From assembly GCF_032854445.1 (NCBI RefSeq), contig NW_027018392.1:1-31752 (forward strand): a DNA stretch of 31,752 nt, written 5' to 3'. Shown here piece after piece: positions 31,481 to 31,752 of the stretch. The notes under the pieces were generated by a model. That model had not been told where the DNA came from, ran no database searches, and worked only from the letters and a program-made list of their open reading frames with translations. Origin of the DNA: Liolophura sinensis. Lineage: Eukaryota; Mollusca; Polyplacophora; Chitonida; Chitonidae. Each line of letters opens with the position of its first letter. Within the stretch, counting starts at the first letter, position 1. A program made the translations under genes and the position numbers.

Positions 31481-31752
31481 ATGATCATTTATGTCATAAT
31501 CACGTGCACAGCAACGGCTCTTACTCCATGGAAACCAGGGAAATTTGCAATTTTTCAACAGCTGCCGATACCTGGCTCAATTCCGCATCTTTTGGCACCT
31601 GATAAATGTGGGTCAGTGTTTAGTTGTACTTTTTACAGCAGACTGTATCAAGTACCTTGTGTTTTTCATGTACAAACGGTGTGGTTTTTCTACACGTAGA
31701 TAAAGACATTGAGATTGTCTTGCACTTAGAAGTAAAGCAATTGCTGGGTGAG
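31481..31752 (+). repeat. Monomer 58, class Q, partial at right edge
   Basis: First 272 bp of a dimer-type Q unit, apparently identical to the start of monomer 54. The array continues past the window. Confidence 0.95.

Larger units (their letters stand above)
1..31752 (+). repeat. Satellite array of ~549-bp monomers, head to tail
   Basis: The same unit recurs without a break in one orientation across the whole window. Anchors (the palindrome AATGATCATT or its variant) allow 57 full monomers and two edge fragments to be placed, with spacing from 524 to 557 bp and 549 bp the commonest. Monomers differ by substitutions and 1-2 bp indels; a few carry larger changes (24-bp deletion, 8-bp duplication). 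No other sequence interrupts them. Arrays of this form with nested higher-order repeats are typical of eukaryotic heterochromatin. I do not recognise the family and cannot assign a species. Every stretch without a gene is this satellite. Confidence 0.98.
25432..31752 (+). repeat. Q/P dimer higher-order repeat (~1098 bp)
   Basis: Units alternate between a Q type (GATAAATG, AAAGCAATTG, CACAGAACTT, GATGGTACATAG) and a P type (mostly CACGTACACGG and CATAACTTATAG). From monomer 50 onward the alternation is perfect, with dimer spacing of 1098-1099 bp among the last five pairs. Two adjacent P units (48, 49) break it once. Confidence 0.92.

Noticed and set aside
1-31752. CRISPR array
   Set aside because: The repeat unit is ~549 bp with no short repeat and unique spacer pattern and no cas genes.
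1-31752. rDNA, 5S or tRNA gene cluster
   Set aside because: No 5S, snRNA or tRNA sequence or fold is recognisable. The best box-B-like match on the minus strand (ATTCGATTTC) is poor and has no box A partner at a sensible distance.
1-31752. CENP-B box
   Set aside because: No segment matches the core bases of the known box (TTCG....A..CGGG); TTCGA words in the monomer lack the rest.
1-31752. Bacterial or phage origin
   Set aside because: No coding density, ribosome binding sites or operons; a long satellite with nested higher-order repeats is a eukaryotic feature.
1-31752. Terminal inverted repeats making each unit a mobile element
   Set aside because: No inverted ends or target-site duplications were found at any consistent phase of the monomer; only short internal palindromes exist.

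Overview
The window is one uninterrupted head-to-tail satellite DNA array. A single unit of about 549 bp fills every base from 1 to 31752, always in the same orientation. I placed one anchor per unit at the conserved AATGATCATT palindrome. This gives 57 complete monomers plus a 260-bp piece at the left edge and a 272-bp piece at the right edge. Anchor spacing is 549 bp in 25 monomers, 550 in 13 and 548 in 9. The other ten are 524, 525, 525, 544, 545, 546, 547, 547, 553 and 557. Neither array edge is in the window. I found no protein-coding gene I can defend, no rRNA or tRNA, no inserted transposon and no CRISPR-like array. Long, regular, higher-order-structured satellite points to a eukaryote, probably a heterochromatic block (centromeric, pericentromeric, subtelomeric or sex-chromosomal). 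The sequence does not say which lineage or locus. One monomer counted by hand (28741-29280) is about 42% G+C.

The real content is the order of monomer variants. A diagnostic site about 120-145 bp into each unit has three main states. Class P reads TTCATGTGGGTCTG, class Q reads TAAATGTGGGTCAG, and class R reads CTGAAGTGGGTCAG or close variants; h marks a Q-to-P hybrid. Monomers 1-58 read: PPQPPQPPPQ PRQQPPRQQh PRQPRQPRQh PRQQPQRPPQ RPPPQRQPPQ PQPQPQPQ.

Region by region: 0.3-10.1 kb is a scrambled mosaic in which blocks recur 6 or 11 units apart. From 10.1 to 17.3 kb a 10-unit (about 5.49 kb) repeat encloses a trimer (about 1645 bp) repeat. From 17.8 to 20 kb there is a dimer containing a 24-bp internal deletion. 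From 19.4 to 24.9 kb a four-monomer unit recurs, expanded to five in its second copy (2171 and 2720 bp). From 25.4 kb to the end a P/Q dimer of 1098-1099 bp takes over and its copies are nearly identical. The right end therefore looks like the most recent expansion.

There is no operon or pathway here. What can be read is how the array evolves: unequal exchange changes unit order, conversion or crossover makes hybrid monomers, and one local unit type is amplified. Conserved features inside each monomer (palindromes, a short hairpin, a CACGTG site, splice-like signals) are annotated on representative copies. Whether any of them functions cannot be decided from sequence alone.
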